Assembly: GCF_009741265.1 (NCBI RefSeq)
Contig: NZ_WOWL01000001.1
Coordinates: 3,286,001 to 3,350,000 of the forward strand
Reading direction: 5' to 3'
Source: Pseudarthrobacter sp. GA104
GTDB taxonomy: Bacteria > Actinomycetota > Actinomycetes > Actinomycetales > Micrococcaceae
DNA: 64,000 nt
The notes under the pieces: model-generated
The model's database searches: none
The model's input: the letters and a program-made list of their open reading frames with translations, nothing else
What the model was told of the DNA's origin: nothing
Translations under genes and position numbers: made by a program
Shown: positions 42,174-50,051 of the stretch, piece after piece
How positions within the stretch are numbered: position 1 is the first letter of the stretch
How the letters are laid out: each line of letters starts with the position of its first letter

Positions 42174-43589
42174 ATGAGCACCGACACAGTTTTGTCCGGC
42201 GCGGCCGGCGACCTCGAAGCTGCCCTGCCCACAACGCTCTTCCGCTTCGCCACCGCGGGATCGGTCGACGACGGCAAGTCCACTTTGGTGGGCCGCCTCC
42301 TTCACGATTCCAAGGCCATCCTGGCTGACACCCTCGACGCCGTTGCCCGCACCTCCGCGGACCGCGGCTTCGGCGGGGCTGCCGGCGGGATCGACCTGGC
42401 GCTGCTGACGGACGGCCTGCGTGCCGAGCGCGAGCAGGGCATCACCATCGACGTGGCCTACCGCTACTTCGCCACCGACCGCCGCAGCTTCATCCTGGCC
42501 GACTGCCCCGGGCACGTCCAGTACACCAAGAACACGGTGACCGGCGCGTCCACTGCGGATGCCGTCGTCGTCCTCATCGACGCCCGCAAGGGCGTGCTGG
42601 AGCAGACCCGCCGGCACCTGTCCGTGCTGCAGCTGCTGCGCGTGGCGCACGTGATCGTGGCCGTGAACAAGATCGACCTGGTGGACTTCAGCGAATCCGT
42701 GTTCCGCGGGATCGAAGCCGACGTGCAGCAGGTGGGCCGCGAGCTGGGCCTGGGTTCCGATGGAATCACCGACCTGCTGGTCATCCCCGTGTCCGCCCTC
42801 GACGGCGACAACGTGGTGGACCGCTCCGAGCGGACCCCCTGGTACACCGGCCCCGCCCTGCTTGAGGTCCTTGAGACCCTGCCGGCCGCCGACGAACTGG
42901 AAAGCCACCTGGAAAGCTTCCGCTTCCCGGTGCAGCTGGTCATCCGGCCGCAGGGCGCCCTGGCACCGGACGCCGTTGCCGCCGGGCTGGACGTGGAGGA
43001 CTACCGCGACTACCGCGCGTACGCCGGCCAGATCACCGAAGGCTCGGTCAAGGTGGGGGACAAGGTCTCGGTCCTGACCCCCGGCCAGGACCCGCGCACC
43101 ACAACGGTGGTGGGCATCGACTTCGCCGGCGCCTCGCTGGAGGAAGCCGCCGCCCCGCAGTCCGTGGCCATCCGCCTGGCCGAGGAATTCGACGTCGCAC
43201 GCGGCGACACCATCGCTGCAGCCGGCACCGTCCGCGAGGCCTCCGCAGACCTGTACGCGTCACTGTGCTGGCTGTCCCCGAAGCCCTTGCGCGAGGGCCA
43301 GAAGGTGCTGGTCAAGCACGGCACCCGCACTGTCCAGGCGCTGGTCCGCAACGTTGGAGGCAAGCTGGACCTGGCATCGTTCAAGCTGGAACCGGCGTCC
43401 ACCCTGGAACTGAACGACATCGGCAACGCGCAGCTCCGGCTCGCCGCGCCGCTGCCGCTGGAGAACTACCTCCACCACCGCCGCACCGGCGCATTCCTGG
43501 TGATCGACCCGCTGGACGGCAACACCCTCGCCGCCGGCCTGGTCAAGGACCACCCGGGCGACCACGAGGACGAGCGCTACAGCATCTAG
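42174..43589 (+). CDS. cysN: sulfate adenylyltransferase large subunit (GTPase)
   Basis: A 471-residue EF-Tu-like GTPase. G1 TAGSVDDGKSTLVGRLLHDS, G3 DCPGHVQYTKN, G4 VNKIDLVD are intact. No CysC (APS kinase) domain is fused, in line with the APS reductase type of cysH. Begins directly after the cysD stop. Last gene of nirA-cysHDN. Confidence 0.95.
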   Translation: MSTDTVLSGAAGDLEAALPTTLFRFATAGSVDDGKSTLVGRLLHDSKAILADTLDAVARTSADRGFGGAAGGIDLALLTDGLRAEREQGITIDVAYRYFATDRRSFILADCPGHVQYTKNTVTGASTADAVVVLIDARKGVLEQTRRHLSVLQLLRVAHVIVAVNKIDLVDFSESVFRGIEADVQQVGRELGLGSDGITDLLVIPVSALDGDNVVDRSERTPWYTGPALLEVLETLPAADELESHLESFRFPVQLVIRPQGALAPDAVAAGLDVEDYRDYRAYAGQITEGSVKVGDKVSVLTPGQDPRTTTVVGIDFAGASLEEAAAPQSVAIRLAEEFDVARGDTIAAAGTVREASADLYASLCWLSPKPLREGQKVLVKHGTRTVQALVRNVGGKLDLASFKLEPASTLELNDIGNAQLRLAAPLPLENYLHHRRTGAFLVIDPLDGNTLAAGLVKDHPGDHEDERYSI

Positions 43590-43605
43590 GGACTCCCTTT
43601 CGAAG

Positions 43606-43670
43606 CCGCGGCTTGTTCGCAGATCCGGACCTTCAAGGTCCTGATTCGCGAACAAGCCGCGGTTTTGTCG
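43606..43670 (+). terminator. terminator after cysN
   Basis: CCGCGGCTTGTTCGC (43606-43620) pairs perfectly with 43648-43662, with an inner stem GGACCTT/AAGGTCC, and is followed by TTTTGT. It separates the cys operon from rtcB. Confidence 0.8.
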
Positions 43671-43700
43671 TCTCGTATGGTTGTTAGGAGGAGGCGGAGC

Positions 43701-44867
43701 ATGGAGACCATCAACCCGAAGCTTCTGAACTGGGCTTCGATCCTGGATGAAAAGACCCGCGAGCAGGCCGTGATGACCTCACAGCTGCCCTTCATCTATC
43801 CACACCTGGCCCTGATGCCGGACGCGCACCTGGGCCTGGGCGCCACCGTCGGCTCCGTCATCCCCACGCTCGGCGCCATCATCCCGGCGGCGGTGGGGGT
43901 GGACATCGGCTGCGGCATGATCGCGGTCCGGACCCAGTACGTGCTTAAGGACCTTCCCAAGAACCGCAAGACGCTGCGCGAGGACATTGAACGCGCCATC
44001 CCGCTTTCGGCCGGTCACAACAACCGGACAGTGCTCCCCACGGCGGAACCCCGGATCGCGGAGCTGAAGAGGCTGGCCGCGAAAGCCGGCTTCAATCCGG
44101 ACCAGTATGTCGAAAAATGGGAACTGCAGTTGGGCTCCCTGGGCTCGGGCAACCACTTCATCGAGGTCTGCGCAGACGAATCCGACGCGGTCTGGCTCTT
44201 CCTGCACTCCGGCTCGCGCGGCGTCGGCAACAAGATCGCCCAGCACCACATCGGCGTCGCGCAGCGCGTGGTGACGAAAAGCAGGGTCCACCTCCCTGAC
44301 CGGGACCTGGCCTACCTCGAGGAGGGCACGCCCGAGTTCGAGAGGTACATTGCGGAGCTGCGCTGGGCCCAGCATTTCGCGCTGCTGAACCGCGAGGAGA
44401 TGATGGACCGCGTTACCACCCGGTTCGGCCACTGGGTGCGCGGCCGGGTGCGCGAGCTGGAACGGATCAACTGCCACCACAACTTCACCCAGCAGGAGAC
44501 GCACTACGGCAAGTCGGTGTGGGTGTCCCGCAAGGGCGCCATCAAAGCCGGGCCCGGCGATCCCGGACTCATTCCCGGGTCCATGGGGACGGCGTCGTAC
44601 GTAGTGGAAGGCCGCGGCAACCCCGCGTCGCTGAACTCCTCGCCCCACGGGGCCGGCCGTGAGTACTCCCGCAACGCCGCCCGCAAGGCGTTCTCCCTGG
44701 AGGAGCTGAAGAAGGCCATGCGGGGGATTGAGTTCCGGGCGTCGGAGGCCTTCATCGACGAGATTCCCGCAGCCTACAAGCCCATTGACCAGGTGATGCA
44801 CGACGCCGCGGACCTGGTGTCGGTGCGGCACAAGCTGCGGCAGCTGGTCAATGTGAAGGGCAACTGA
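43701..44867 (+). CDS. rtcB: RtcB-family RNA ligase
   Basis: A 388-residue RNA-splicing ligase. Start at ATG 43701, after TAGGAGGAGG. Metal and GMP sites are visible: PDAHLGLGATVGSVIP, GVDIGCGM (Cys ligand), GSGNHFIEV, LHSGSRGVGN, then PGSMGTASYVV and SPHGAGREYSR, the last holding the His that is guanylylated. It joins 2',3'-cyclic phosphate and 5'-OH RNA ends. No archease or RtcR regulator is nearby, and its place inside sulfur genes has no evident reason. Confidence 0.93.
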   Translation: METINPKLLNWASILDEKTREQAVMTSQLPFIYPHLALMPDAHLGLGATVGSVIPTLGAIIPAAVGVDIGCGMIAVRTQYVLKDLPKNRKTLREDIERAIPLSAGHNNRTVLPTAEPRIAELKRLAAKAGFNPDQYVEKWELQLGSLGSGNHFIEVCADESDAVWLFLHSGSRGVGNKIAQHHIGVAQRVVTKSRVHLPDRDLAYLEEGTPEFERYIAELRWAQHFALLNREEMMDRVTTRFGHWVRGRVRELERINCHHNFTQQETHYGKSVWVSRKGAIKAGPGDPGLIPGSMGTASYVVEGRGNPASLNSSPHGAGREYSRNAARKAFSLEELKKAMRGIEFRASEAFIDEIPAAYKPIDQVMHDAADLVSVRHKLRQLVNVKGN

Positions 44868-44941
44868 ATCGCGGAAGTCCGGTGGCAGGGCGGCCGAATG
44901 TGACGCTAGATGAACGTGCGTGACCCCCCGTTTAGGCTTCA

Positions 44942-44976
44942 TTGAACGGGAATATGACTCTCCCTATGGTGAAACA
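44942..44976 (+). promoter_or_regulatory. promoter of the sulfonate ABC operon
   Basis: TTGAAC (44942-44947), 17 bp, TATGGT (44965-44970), then 6 nt to the ATG at 44977. Transcription should begin at or next to the start codon. Confidence 0.75.
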
Positions 44977-46146
44977 ATGACTAGTTCCAAGCCCGGGATG
45001 ATCCGCATCGTGGCAGGCGAAAGCGCAGCACCCAAGCGCAAGCGTGCCGTCGAGGCCGCCCTTGCCATCGGACTGGTCCTGCTGATCGCCGTCGGGGCCG
45101 TGGTGGCGTCCACCGTTTCGCGGAACACGGAGGCGCAGGCTGCTGAGCCCACGCCCGCCGCCGAGCTGAAGCTCGGGTACTTCGGCAATGTCACCCATGC
45201 CCCGGCACTGGTTGGCATCAAGGAGGGGTTCCTCGCCGAAGCCCTGGGCAGCACGTCGCTCAGCACCGAAACCTTCAACGCCGGGCCGGCAGCCATCGAG
45301 GCCCTGAACGCCGGCGCCATTGATGCCGCCTACATCGGCCCGAACCCGGCCATCAACTCGTACGTCAAGAGCCGGGGCGAGTCCGTCAGGATCATTGCCG
45401 GTGCTGCCGCGGGCGGCGCCCAACTCGTGGTCAAGCCGGAGATCAACTCGGCCGCCGACCTCCAGGGCAAGACCCTCGCCTCCCCGCAGTTGGGCGGCAC
45501 GCAGGACGTTGCCCTCCGCGCCTGGCTGGCCTCCCAGGGCTACAAGACGAACGTGGACGGCAGCGGCGATGTCGCCATCAACCCCACGGAAAACGCGCAA
45601 ACGCTGAAGCTGTTCCAGGACGGAAAGCTCGACGGCGCGTGGTTGCCTGAGCCGTGGGCGTCACGCCTGGTGCTCCAGGCCGGAGCCAAGGTGCTGGTGG
45701 ACGAAAAGGACCTGTGGGACGGGACGGGCACCGGGAAGCCGGGCGAGTTTCCCACAACGGTGCTGATCGTGAACCAGAAGTTCGCCGCGGACCATCCGGA
45801 CACCGTCAAGGCACTGCTGGCCGGCCATGCGAAGTCGGTGGCCTGGCTGAACGAGGCCCCCGCCGCGGACAAGGCTTCCGTCATCAACTCGGCACTGCAG
45901 GAATCCGCGGGCGCGGCCCTTGCCGAGGACGTCCTGGCCCGGTCCCTGGCCAACATCACCTACACGCTGGACCCGCTGGCCGGAAGCTACCCGCGGCTGC
46001 TGCGCGACGGCGTCGCGGCCGGCACCACCAAGCAGGCCGAGATCAACGGGCTCTTCGACCTCCGCCCGCTGAATGGCGTGGCCGGCGAAGGCCCCGCCGG
46101 CCAGGGCAGCAGCAAGATTTCAGCAGCCGGCCTCGGCCAGGACTGA
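44977..46146 (+). CDS. sulfonate/nitrate/taurine-type ABC binding protein
   Basis: A 389-residue binding protein anchored by an N-terminal span (ALAIGLVLLIAVGAVVAS). The mature part is of the SsuA/NrtA/TauA group: LKLGYFGNVTHAPALVGIKEGFL, GPAAIEALNAGAIDAAYIGPNPAINSY, GLA-like ASPQLGGTQDVALRAWL and GAWLPEPWASRLV. ATG placed by the promoter. Neighbouring sulfate-assimilation genes favour organosulfonates; GPNPAINSY is typical of aliphatic sulfonate binders. Confidence 0.88.
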   Translation: MTSSKPGMIRIVAGESAAPKRKRAVEAALAIGLVLLIAVGAVVASTVSRNTEAQAAEPTPAAELKLGYFGNVTHAPALVGIKEGFLAEALGSTSLSTETFNAGPAAIEALNAGAIDAAYIGPNPAINSYVKSRGESVRIIAGAAAGGAQLVVKPEINSAADLQGKTLASPQLGGTQDVALRAWLASQGYKTNVDGSGDVAINPTENAQTLKLFQDGKLDGAWLPEPWASRLVLQAGAKVLVDEKDLWDGTGTGKPGEFPTTVLIVNQKFAADHPDTVKALLAGHAKSVAWLNEAPAADKASVINSALQESAGAALAEDVLARSLANITYTLDPLAGSYPRLLRDGVAAGTTKQAEINGLFDLRPLNGVAGEGPAGQGSSKISAAGLGQD

Positions 46147-46174
46147 TCCCACCCACCAACTTAAGGACGGCACC

Positions 46175-46900
46175 ATGCCAGTCGTACTGGAACACCTGGG
46201 CAAGCGCTTCGGCGACGGCGCCCCGGTACTGGACGACGTCAACGCCACCATCGGGAAGGGCGAGTTCGTTGCCCTCCTCGGCGCCTCCGGCTGCGGCAAA
46301 TCCACCCTGCTGAACATCATCGCGGGACTGGAGCCGCCGTCGTCGGGCGCCCTGGAGGTGCCCAGCGACGGTGCCGCCTTCATGTTCCAGGACGCCGCGC
46401 TGTTCCCGTGGCTGACCGCCCGGGAAAACATCGAGCTGGCCCTGAAACTCCGCGGCGTTGGCAAGGCGGAGCGCAAGGCCAAGGCCCAGGAACTCCTTGA
46501 GCTGGTGCACCTGGGTTCGGCCGGGGACAAGCGCCCGCACGAGCTCTCCGGCGGCATGCGCCAGCGCGTGTCACTGGCGCGCTCGCTCGCCCAGGACCGG
46601 CAGCTGCTCCTGATGGACGAGCCCTTCGCCGCCCTCGACGCCATCACCCGCGACCTGCTGCACGATGAACTGGAGCGGATCTGGAAGGAAACCGGGCGGA
46701 CCATCGTCTTCGTGACCCACAACGTCCGCGAGGCCGTCCGGCTGGGCCAGCGCGTGCTGCTGCTGTCCTCGCGGCCGGGCCGGGTGGTCCAGGAGTGGGA
46801 CGTCACCGAGGAACACCGAACCGACGCCGGGCTCGCCGGCCAGCTGACCGGGGTCATCACTGCCCGGCTCCGGGAGGAGATCCGCCGCCATGCCAAGTAA
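46175..46900 (+). CDS. sulfonate-type ABC ATPase
   Basis: A 241-residue ATPase: Walker A GASGCGKST, Q-loop FMFQDAALFPWLTA, signature LSGGMRQRVSLARSL, Walker B LLLMDEPFAALDAITRD, H-loop FVTHNVREAV. Q-loop and D-loop text place it with SsuB/TauB/NrtD. AAGGA precedes the ATG. Overlaps the permease by 11 bp. Confidence 0.92.
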   Translation: MPVVLEHLGKRFGDGAPVLDDVNATIGKGEFVALLGASGCGKSTLLNIIAGLEPPSSGALEVPSDGAAFMFQDAALFPWLTARENIELALKLRGVGKAERKAKAQELLELVHLGSAGDKRPHELSGGMRQRVSLARSLAQDRQLLLMDEPFAALDAITRDLLHDELERIWKETGRTIVFVTHNVREAVRLGQRVLLLSSRPGRVVQEWDVTEEHRTDAGLAGQLTGVITARLREEIRRHAK

Positions 46901-47837
46901 CCCAACGCCCCTGGCCGAAGCTTCCGCCGAACCGGCCGAGCCCCGCCACATCCACGCCGCGCTGACCCGGTCCTCCACCGGGCGCGAGGACCTGCGCGAA
47001 CTCGAGTCCGGGCTGGACTCCCTGCAGTCCGACGCCGACCGGAAGCGCCGGGTGGACTGGAGCCGCATCCTGCTGCCCATCGCCGCCCTGGTGGTGCTGG
47101 TGCTGATCTGGCAGTTTTACGTCTCGCTTGGGTTCAAGCGCCGCGATCAGGTCCCAGGCCCGATGGACGTGTTGGGCCAGATGGGAGTCCTCTGGAGCGA
47201 GGGCAAAGTGCAGGAATCCGTATGGACGTCACTGCAGCGAGGGCTGGTGGGCTTCGTCATTTCGGTCGCCATCGCCACGCCCGTGGGCCTCCTGCTCGCA
47301 CAGGTCGCACCCTTGCGCCGGGCCTTTGGTCCGCTGATTTCCGGGCTTCAGGTGCTGCCGTCGGTTGCGTGGGTCCCGGCGGCCATCATCTGGTTCGGCC
47401 TCACCGACGCCACCGTGTATTTCGTGGTGTTCATGGGCGCCATCCCGTCCATCATCAACGGCCTGATTTCCGGTGTGGACCAGATCCCGCCGCAGTACCG
47501 GCGCGTGGGCACCGTCCTGGGCGCGTCCCGGCTGGAGATGGCGCTGCAGATCATCCTCCCCGCCGCACTGCCCGGCTACCTGGGCGGACTGAAGCAGGGC
47601 TGGGCCTTCTCCTGGCGTTCACTCATGGCGGCGGAAATCATCGCCGTGGGCGGCACCATCGGCTTCGGCCTGGGCTCCCTGCTGGACCAGGGAAGGCAGC
47701 TGTCCGACATGGCCGTGGTGATGTCGGCGATCCTGCTGATCCTCGCCGTCGGCATCCTGATAGAGCTGTTGGTCTTCGGGCCCATCGAGAAGCGGCTCCT
47801 CCGCAGCCGCGGCCTCCTGGCCGGCAGTACCCGCTAA
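46890..47837 (+). CDS. sulfonate-type ABC permease
   Basis: A 315-residue SsuC-like permease. A 50-residue charged cytoplasmic tail precedes six spans. Coupling loop GTVLGASRLEMALQIILPAALPGYLGGLKQGWAFSWRSL; this GWAFSWRSLMAAE text is typical of the SsuC/TauC group. Completes the importer. Confidence 0.92.
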   Translation: MPSNPTPLAEASAEPAEPRHIHAALTRSSTGREDLRELESGLDSLQSDADRKRRVDWSRILLPIAALVVLVLIWQFYVSLGFKRRDQVPGPMDVLGQMGVLWSEGKVQESVWTSLQRGLVGFVISVAIATPVGLLLAQVAPLRRAFGPLISGLQVLPSVAWVPAAIIWFGLTDATVYFVVFMGAIPSIINGLISGVDQIPPQYRRVGTVLGASRLEMALQIILPAALPGYLGGLKQGWAFSWRSLMAAEIIAVGGTIGFGLGSLLDQGRQLSDMAVVMSAILLILAVGILIELLVFGPIEKRLLRSRGLLAGSTR

Positions 47838-47859
47838 GCACCCCCGCCTGCGATCACCA

Positions 47860-47897
47860 GCAAAGCCCGACGGCGACCTCCCGCCGTCGGGCTTTGC
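47860..47897 (+). terminator. terminator of the sulfonate operon
   Basis: GCAAAGCCCGACGGC (47860-47874) pairs perfectly with 47883-47897 across 8 nt. No strong T-run follows. Confidence 0.75.
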
Positions 47898-47912
47898 CGT
47901 GTCCGCCGCCCC

Positions 47913-47999
47913 AAATGCGTAACTTCTGACCGCCCCGGGCTGCCCCGCCGCGCGATGCCGCGGGCACCATCCTGCATCAGGCCCAAAAGTTACGCATTT
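47913..47999. repeat. AAATGCGTAACTT-family palindrome, copy 2
   Basis: AAATGCGTAACTT (47913-47925) pairs perfectly with 47987-47999 around a GC-rich 61-nt loop. Same arm as at 36532-36619. It lies between the sulfonate terminator and the SRPBCC gene. Confidence 0.75.
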
Positions 48000-48053
48000 G
48001 CGGCCGGACCCGGGAGGTGCCGACCCAAAGGACCTGGATGGCAGACTGGCCCC

Positions 48054-48503
48054 ATGACCGCCAATTTTGCGTGCCACACCGAGAGTTCCCTTCCACCGGA
48101 GAGGCTGTTCGACCTTGCCCGCAGCGTCGACGCCCACGTGGAATCCCAGAAAGGCTCGGGGGAGCGGGCGGTGGCCGGCGTGACGTCCGGGCTGATCGGT
48201 GAGGGCCAGGAAGTCTCCTGGCGGGCACGGCATTTCGGGCTTTCGCTCACGATGACCAGCCGCGTCACCCAGATGGACTACCCGCGGAGCTTCACGGACG
48301 AGCAAATCCGCGGCCCGTTCCGGTCCTTCCGCCACGTCCATGAATTCGAGGCCACCCCCGGCGGCTGCATCATGACAGACCGGGTGGAGTTCACGGCGCC
48401 GTTCGGGCTCCTTGGCCGTGCAGCCGAAAAGCTGGTCCTGCGGCCCTACCTGCACCGGCTCATCCGGGACCGCGGCCGGTTCCTCGCCGGCATCAGCAGC
48501 TGA
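48054..48503 (+). CDS. SRPBCC-family protein
   Basis: A 149-residue START-like protein: ESSLPPERLFDLARSVDAHVESQKGSGERAVAGVTSGLIGEGQEVSWRARHFG, then FRHVHEFEATPGGCIMTDRVEFTAPFGLLGRAAEKLVLRPYLHRLIRDR. This end is typical of the ligand-binding SRPBCC group once labelled cell-division inhibitors. CAGACT ends 6 nt before the ATG. Ligand unknown; single gene. Confidence 0.82.
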   Translation: MTANFACHTESSLPPERLFDLARSVDAHVESQKGSGERAVAGVTSGLIGEGQEVSWRARHFGLSLTMTSRVTQMDYPRSFTDEQIRGPFRSFRHVHEFEATPGGCIMTDRVEFTAPFGLLGRAAEKLVLRPYLHRLIRDRGRFLAGISS

Positions 48504-48506
48504 ATC

Positions 48507-48574
48507 GGGGCACATTGGCACGGACGCGCCGGGGACAACGGCGCAGACGGCCCTGAGCCCCGCCAATGTGCCCC
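48507..48574. terminator. 13-bp palindrome after the SRPBCC gene
   Basis: GGGGCACATTGGC (48507-48519) pairs perfectly with 48562-48574. It starts 3 bp after the stop. Its arm sequence differs from all other families in the window. Confidence 0.65.
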
Positions 48575-48606
48575 ATGAAGGCGCACGACGACGGCCTGGC
48601 AGCTTT

Positions 48607-48622
48607 GTGACGAAGCGTTACC
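48607..48622. promoter_or_regulatory. candidate sulfur-gene operator before cysG
   Basis: GTGACGAAGCGTTACC, a near-symmetric GTGAC-N5-GTTAC, matches the site before nirA at 13 of 16 positions. It is followed by GGCCTTTGTG and a promoter TTGTGG, 18 bp, TACCGT that ends 6 nt before the cysG ATG. Confidence 0.5.
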
Positions 48623-48684
48623 TTGCGTGAACTGGTGTTGCTCGGCCTTTGTGGGCGATTGTGACGCGGCCCTACCGTTGATTC

Positions 48685-49950
48685 ATGGCAATTCAGGATA
48701 TCTACCCCACCGCGCTGCGCCTCCTCGGCCGCCCGGTGCTGGTGGTGGGCGGGGGCCCCGTTGCTGCCCGCCGCGCCAAGGGGTTGCTCGACGCCGGTGC
48801 AGTGGTCACCGTCGTGGCTCCCGTTGCCTCCGCCGCGCTCCAGGACATGGCCGACGCCGGCCACCTCACCTGGGAGCAACGCACCTACCTTCCGTCCGAC
48901 GTCGACGGCGCCTGGTTCGTCCAGACCGCCACCGGCGATACCGCCGTGGACGCCCAGGTCTCGAACGACGCCGAGGCGCAGCGCATCTGGTGCGTCAACG
49001 CCTCCGACCATGAAGCCTCCGCCGCCTGGACCCCGGCAGTCGCCGAGGTGGACGACGTCAAGATCGCCGTGAACGCCGGGGGAGACCCCCGCCGTGCCAT
49101 GGCAGTGCGCGACGCCGTTGCTACCGCCCTCGAAACGGGTGACCTTCCGTTGCGCCGCCGCCGGGCCCACCGCGGTTCCGTTGCGCTGGTGGGTGGCGGC
49201 CCCGGCGATACCGGGCTCATCACCGTCCGCGGCCGCCGGCTCCTGGGCCAGGCCGACGTCGTGGTGGCCGACCGCCTAGGCCCCCGCGAACTCCTGAACG
49301 AACTTGCACCCGATGTCCGCGTGATCGAGGTTGGCAAGACGCCCGGCCACCACCCCGTGCCGCAGGCGGAGATCAACCGGATCCTCGTCGAGGAAGCCCT
49401 CAAAGGCCACCGGGTGGTCCGGCTCAAGGGCGGCGACCCGTACGTCCTGGGCCGCGGCGGGGAAGAGGCCGAACACTGCCGGCAGCACGGCGTCGAGGTT
49501 GAAGTGGTTTCCGGCGTCACGTCGGCGATCTCCGTTCCCGCCGCAGCCGGAATCCCGGTGACGCACCGCGGACTGGCGAAGGGCTTCAGCGTGGTGACCG
49601 GCCACGAGGAACTCTCTGAAATCCCCGCCCGCCCCGACCACACCATCGTCCTGCTCATGGGTGTGGGCCAACTTCGCGAGTCCGCGTCCGCCCTCGGCAA
49701 AGCCGGGCTGCCTGACGGGACGCCAGTTGGTATCGTGGAAAACGGCTATTTGCCGGACCAGCGCGTGACGATCGGCACCCTTGGTTCCATTGCCGACCAG
49801 GCGGAAGCCGCCGGCGTCGCAAATCCTGCCGTGATTGTCATCGGTGACGTGGTGCGCGTGAGCCCTTTCGCGCCGTCGCACTTCAAAACCGCTGACTACA
49901 GCACCACCACCCCGAACAGCCCCCGCAAGCCCCGAGTCCTCACAACCTAG
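48685..49950 (+). CDS. cysG: siroheme synthase (precorrin-2 dehydrogenase / uroporphyrinogen methylase)
   Basis: A 421-residue bifunctional enzyme. Residues 1-155 are the NAD-dependent dehydrogenase part (VLVVGGGPVAARRAKGLLDAGAVVTVVAP), with IAVNAGGDPRRA. Residues 165-405 are the SAM uroporphyrinogen III C-methyltransferase (VALVGGGPGDTGLITVRG, DVVVADRLG, VRLKGGDPYVLGRGGEEAE, GVTSAISVPAAAGIPVTHRG). It is shorter than E. coli CysG and seems to lack the full central domain; ferrochelation is probably done by the CbiX-like protein at 37832. Leaderless start after TACCGT. Confidence 0.93.
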   Translation: MAIQDIYPTALRLLGRPVLVVGGGPVAARRAKGLLDAGAVVTVVAPVASAALQDMADAGHLTWEQRTYLPSDVDGAWFVQTATGDTAVDAQVSNDAEAQRIWCVNASDHEASAAWTPAVAEVDDVKIAVNAGGDPRRAMAVRDAVATALETGDLPLRRRRAHRGSVALVGGGPGDTGLITVRGRRLLGQADVVVADRLGPRELLNELAPDVRVIEVGKTPGHHPVPQAEINRILVEEALKGHRVVRLKGGDPYVLGRGGEEAEHCRQHGVEVEVVSGVTSAISVPAAAGIPVTHRGLAKGFSVVTGHEELSEIPARPDHTIVLLMGVGQLRESASALGKAGLPDGTPVGIVENGYLPDQRVTIGTLGSIADQAEAAGVANPAVIVIGDVVRVSPFAPSHFKTADYSTTTPNSPRKPRVLTT

Positions 49951-49959
49951 TAGCTCCCA

Positions 49960-50025
49960 CCCAACTGAGTAGCGCCAAGTGTCGTTTTGAACCCTCATAA
50001 CGACACTTAGCGCTACCTAGTTGGG
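49960..50025. repeat. 66-bp palindromic element, copy C
   Basis: Third copy of the element at 5803: arms 49960-49986 and 49999-50025 pair at 24 of 27 positions with a 12-nt loop. It lies 9 bp after the cysG stop and before fprA, more than 42 kb from the other copies. Confidence 0.85.
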
Positions 50026-50051
50026 ACGGACCGAAGAAAAGGAACACAGCC

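Noticed and set aside
44890..44940. GTGACGCTAG before the sulfonate operon as a third copy of the nirA/cysG operator
   Set aside because: Only the GTGACG part matches; the AGCGTT half is absent.
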